Of a DNA stretch of 8,495 nucleotides, positions 6,393 through 8,495 are shown piece after piece. Below the pieces are notes generated by a model that ran no database searches, was not told where the DNA came from, and worked only from the letters and a program-made list of their open reading frames with translations. The position numbers and the translations under genes were made by a program. The DNA lies in assembly GCA_001438985.1 (NCBI GenBank), contig LIAZ01000047.1, forward strand, positions 1-8,495, given 5' to 3'. Every line of letters begins with the position of its first letter. The stretch's first letter is position 1. This DNA comes from Acidimicrobium sp. BACL17 MAG-120823-bin42 (GTDB taxonomy: Bacteria > Actinomycetota > Acidimicrobiia > Acidimicrobiales > Ilumatobacteraceae).

Positions 6393-6859
6393 GGTGCCAC
6401 CTCGGATTCGGAAATACGATCTGCGTTTGCTGCTTCGTACTCATTCGAGTGACGAACCTCAATACGGTTGGCCTCAAAAGTGTCACCCTGTAGACGCCCA
6501 TGCGCAACAACTGGAATACATTCCTGAAAAATTCCGCCAGGGTCGCCGTCATAAATCACATCAATGGTTTTGTTATTAAACACAAGTGAAAATGTCGTTT
6601 TGTTTGCTGATTCGGATATCGAGCCTTCGACAACATTTCCCTGAACGCGCAATCGTCGATCCTCTTCGCAGCCAACACGACTTCCGATTTCATCAACATT
6701 GCAGTAAAAGTCAATTGCAGAAGTCAGAAACTGCGAAACGATAAACCCACCTGCAGAAACTACGACAACGAGCATCGCAACATAACGCCACTTCTTTTTT
6801 GCCTTTGTGCGCGGAGCCAAAGGTGCATTGTCGGACGATGTACGCGGGGTTAAGTCCAC
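6371..6859 (-). CDS. ccmE: Heme chaperone CcmE, cysteine-rich variant
   Basis: A 162-residue periplasm-facing heme chaperone. A basic N-terminus (17-25) and one membrane helix (about 26-46) precede the OB-fold domain, with LRVQGNVVEGSI (70-81), VIYDGDPGGIF (101-111) and VAHGRL (118-123) matching the family core. The heme-attachment motif HxxxY is present as HSNEY (His137, Tyr141), so it is the classical histidine type and not the CxxxY type of archaea and some bacteria. It also has four cysteines (Cys53, Cys64, Cys114, Cys157), which classical CcmE does not need. The GTG start at 6857-6859 has AAGGA six bases upstream. The gene overlaps the ccmD end by 10 bases and the ccmF start by 22. CcmE carries heme from CcmC to CcmF. 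Confidence 0.93.
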   Translation of the reverse strand: MDLTPRTSSDNAPLAPRTKAKKKWRYVAMLVVVVSAGGFIVSQFLTSAIDFYCNVDEIGSRVGCEEDRRLRVQGNVVEGSISESANKTTFSLVFNNKTIDVIYDGDPGGIFQECIPVVAHGRLQGDTFEANRIEVRHSNEYEAANADRISESEVAPCSQQVG

Positions 6860-6984
6860 GGTTTGTCCTTATCTGCAACGTTGCGAGACAATTCGCGACC
6901 CTCTTTCAGGGTGTACACAACAGCCGAAACAATAAGTGCAAACGTAATTGCATATGTACCGAATACATACCCTGCGTGATTCAC
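6850..6984 (-). CDS. ccmD: Small membrane protein CcmD
   Basis: A 44-residue protein. It begins MNHAGYVFGTYAITFALIV, has one membrane helix (about 8-26) and ends in a charged tail (KEGRELSRNVADKDKPWT). CcmD proteins are tiny single-helix proteins with a tyrosine/glycine-containing N-terminal segment and a charged tail. In the known pathway CcmD stabilises CcmABC and helps release heme-loaded CcmE. The GTG start at 6982-6984 overlaps the ccmC stop as GTGA and has a perfect AGGAGG seven bases upstream; the stop lies inside the start of ccmE. Sequence conservation in the family is weak, so the name rests on size, topology and position between ccmC and ccmE, which together are strong. Its size makes it easy to miss in automated annotation. 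Confidence 0.88.
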   Translation of the reverse strand: MNHAGYVFGTYAITFALIVSAVVYTLKEGRELSRNVADKDKPWT

Positions 6985-7730
6985 GACGATGCCTCCTGCA
7001 AGCGATCAGCCATCGCAACTTCTAAAGCACTTGCCCGCTGTGCGTCGTGCATTGCCATGATTCGCTGACGGTGTGAAACCAACCAGGCAAACAGCACGCT
7101 AAACCCGAAGACTCCGAACAACAGGGTGAACAACATGATTCCGTCCATTTTGATGTCGCCATCTGGACTCAACACTGACGCCTCTTGGTGCAACGAGCGC
7201 CACAGCACAACACTGAAGTGCACTAACGGAATCTCCAACACTGCAAGCAATGCAACCACTGATGAACGTCGGGCTCGCTGGTGAGGCGATCCACCTAATC
7301 CGCGCACTGCCAAATAACCAAGATATGTGACAAATAAAAAGGCTGTTGTTGTCAGACGTGGGTCCCACACCCAGAAGGTTCCCCACGTAATCCGACCCCA
7401 CAAACTTCCACTGATCAATGTGAGGGCCATAAACGCCACGCCAACTTCTGCAGAAGCACCAGCCACTCGATCAAAGCCCATTGAGTGCTTCTTGCCGAGC
7501 AACCAACATGCCGAGGCAACTCCCGTGACAATAAACGCCAAGTACGCAGTCCACGCTGTTGGTACATGCACATACATAATGCGAACGGCATCACCTTGCA
7601 CAACATCTTCAGGAGTGAAGAACAATCCGCCGACCAGCACCCAGCCGAGCGCGATAAGTGCAAGCACGCCATATAGACGTGTGGCCTGCGTGCCTACTCC
7701 CTTAATCGCTGGCAGTTCAGTTGTTGTCAT
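6981..7730 (-). CDS. ccmC: Heme-handling membrane protein CcmC
   Basis: A 249-residue six-helix membrane protein of the CcmC/CcsA heme-handling superfamily. Helices lie at roughly 19-40, 55-78, 93-111, 126-143, 155-174 and 197-219. The tryptophan-rich WWD motif WGRITWGTFWVWDPRLTT (111-128) lies in the outer loop. The two expected heme-ligand histidines are His55 (MYVHVPTAW) and His171 (PLVHFSVVLW). CcmC loads heme on the histidine of CcmE. The C-terminal tail (about 220-249) is hydrophilic and rich in alanine and charged residues. The ATG at 7728-7730 has a GAGGG ribosome site six bases upstream. The gene follows ccmB after 29 bases, the largest gap in the operon, and its stop overlaps ccmD. 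Similar proteins are often labelled CcsA, but neighbours and length identify CcmC. Confidence 0.96.
   Translation of the reverse strand: MTTTELPAIKGVGTQATRLYGVLALIALGWVLVGGLFFTPEDVVQGDAVRIMYVHVPTAWTAYLAFIVTGVASACWLLGKKHSMGFDRVAGASAEVGVAFMALTLISGSLWGRITWGTFWVWDPRLTTTAFLFVTYLGYLAVRGLGGSPHQRARRSSVVALLAVLEIPLVHFSVVLWRSLHQEASVLSPDGDIKMDGIMLFTLLFGVFGFSVLFAWLVSHRQRIMAMHDAQRASALEVAMADRLQEASS
6992..6997 (-). promoter_or_regulatory. Perfect Shine-Dalgarno for ccmD
   Basis: CCTCCT on the plus strand reads AGGAGG on the minus strand, seven bases before the ccmD GTG and inside the 3' end of ccmC. It is the only full-consensus ribosome site I saw in the operon and is the main evidence that the small downstream frame is translated from this GTG. 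Confidence 0.8.
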
Positions 7731-7759
7731 GTGTAACCCTCAACGTTCGTAGCACTCAA

Positions 7760-8449
7760 TCATTCCTCAATGAGCGAGCCAAAGGACAGCAGGCCACCCA
7801 AACCAAACACCGCAGCAAAGACTGCCAACACCGCCACCCAAGGCCACCCTTCGGAGACCGTTACCCCATTACTCGTAAACGCTGCTTCAGTAGCGCGCGT
7901 TGCGCTAATCAAAACCGGCGCAACAACGGGGAGCAATAGCAGTGGGAGCAATGTTTCGCGCCCACGTGCGCCTGCAGTCAAGCCGCCATACAGAGTACCT
8001 ACGAACGCCAAACCAGCCGTAGCGCTCACCACACAAGTGACCAACAGCACTAACCCCGAGCCCCCCAGATTCACCCGGTACAACACCACGGCGGTCAAGA
8101 ACAGGACCACTTCAAGTGCGATCAATTGCACAAACAACGAAATTGATTTGCCAAGGAAAATTCCTTGCGGGTCGACTCCCGCAACACGCAGTGAATCCAA
8201 CGCTCCATCCGAAACTTCGATTGCAAACGAACGTTGCACCAAAATGAACAGCGAAAAGATTGTTGCCAGCCATACCAACCCGCCCGCAACATCTTGCAGC
8301 ACATCATCGCTGTCAAGAGCGAAAGCAAACATCACCATGACGAGGCCAGAAAATGGCAGCACCTGATTGGTCACGATGCGCGACCTCAGTTCAATGCGCA
8401 AATCCTTCACCGCAACGGCTCGAGCAATCCGAGATACCGACATCGTCAC
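7760..8449 (-). CDS. ccmB: Heme exporter ABC permease CcmB
   Basis: A 229-residue membrane protein of the CcmB family with about six helices (28-45, 54-73, 103-125, 131-154, 166-183, 203-224). Recognisable CcmB motifs are the N-terminal KDLRIELRSR (15-24), FAIEVSDGALDSLRVAG (75-91) with the following DPQGIFLGK (93-101), and RETLLPLLLLPVVAPVLI (164-181). With CcmA it forms the ABC complex that uses ATP to release heme-loaded CcmE from CcmC; it is no longer thought simply to pump heme. The GTG at 8449 overlaps the preceding ccmA stop as GTGA and has GAGG about six bases upstream. An ATG two codons further in (8441-8443) is an alternative start. The next gene, ccmC, starts 29 bases downstream. 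Confidence 0.94.
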   Translation of the reverse strand: MTMSVSRIARAVAVKDLRIELRSRIVTNQVLPFSGLVMVMFAFALDSDDVLQDVAGGLVWLATIFSLFILVQRSFAIEVSDGALDSLRVAGVDPQGIFLGKSISLFVQLIALEVVLFLTAVVLYRVNLGGSGLVLLVTCVVSATAGLAFVGTLYGGLTAGARGRETLLPLLLLPVVAPVLISATRATEAAFTSNGVTVSEGWPWVAVLAVFAAVFGLGGLLSFGSLIEE

Positions 8450-8495
8450 GAGACACCTCGAACATGTCCTGCAACAAGAGCAACCGTACGACTAG
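8446..8495 (-). CDS. ccmA: C-terminal end of a probable CcmA ABC ATPase (partial)
   Basis: Only the last 15 codons of this frame are in the window, entering from the right edge and ending in TGA at 8446-8448. The residues (SRTVALVAGHVRGVS) look like the final beta-strand and tail of an ABC ATPase, and the stop overlaps the ccmB start as GTGA. CcmA nearly always precedes ccmB in System I operons. Identification therefore depends on context; none of the Walker or signature motifs is visible. Confidence 0.6.
   Translation of the reverse strand, partial: SRTVALVAGHVRGVS

Noticed and set aside
7731..7759. Possible internal promoter in the ccmB-ccmC gap
   Set aside because: The 29 bases hold the ccmC ribosome site and a small AACGTT palindrome, but no -10/-35 pair could be made out.
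7770..8366. Plus-strand 198-codon open frame opposite ccmB
   Set aside because: Its product is a low-complexity string rich in Thr, Asn, Pro and Ser, as expected for the antisense of a membrane-protein gene. It has no recognisable domain, and the minus-strand frame is clearly ccmB.
1..8495. Search for a novel defence, mobile or CRISPR-like system
   Set aside because: No repeats in array form, transposase, integrase, toxin-antitoxin pair or tRNA-like fold was seen. Every gene belongs to a recognisable housekeeping family.

Overview
The window reads as a chromosomal housekeeping segment of a bacterium with moderate GC content and tightly packed genes. Several proteins look actinobacterial: a SufR-type iron-sulfur regulator divergent from mrp, a SixA phosphatase resembling the phosphatase half of mycobacterial MutT1-type proteins, and a short cytosolic sulfite-oxidase-like enzyme. 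I lean towards an aquatic actinobacterium, possibly of the Acidimicrobiia. This taxonomic call is inference, and a Chloroflexota-like origin is not excluded.

Left part (1-1501): a partial minus-strand mrp gene (ATP-dependent iron-sulfur cluster carrier, C-terminus outside the window) is divergent from a plus-strand winged-helix regulator with a cysteine-bearing C-terminal domain. The 44-bp gap between them holds a perfect 12-bp palindrome and a second 13-bp inverted repeat over the likely -10 box of the regulator. This looks like an autoregulated iron-sulfur homeostasis switch.

Middle part (1509-2634): a minus-strand molybdopterin oxidoreductase of the sulfite-oxidase fold is divergent from a plus-strand SixA histidine phosphatase. 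They share a 49-bp divergent promoter region, and the phosphatase appears to be translated from a leaderless mRNA.

Right part (2636-8495): one long minus-strand operon encodes a cytochrome c maturation System I pathway. In transcription order it runs ccmA (only the last codons are in the window), ccmB, ccmC, ccmD, ccmE, ccmF, ccmG, ccmH, ccmI. CcmABCD load heme onto the chaperone CcmE. CcmF receives it and ligates it to apocytochrome, with CcmG keeping the CxxCH thiols reduced and CcmH/CcmI presenting the apocytochrome. Start and stop codons overlap at five junctions and the remaining gaps are short, so the genes are very probably co-transcribed and mostly translationally coupled. The 44-codon ccmD gene is easily missed but has a perfect Shine-Dalgarno sequence.

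I found no mobile element, CRISPR array, tRNA, rRNA or defence system. No stretch longer than 300 bases lacks a gene. Nothing here is a wholly new system. The points of interest are a complete System I operon in a probable actinobacterium, cysteine-rich and otherwise variant Ccm subunits, and the compact SufR/mrp regulatory region.
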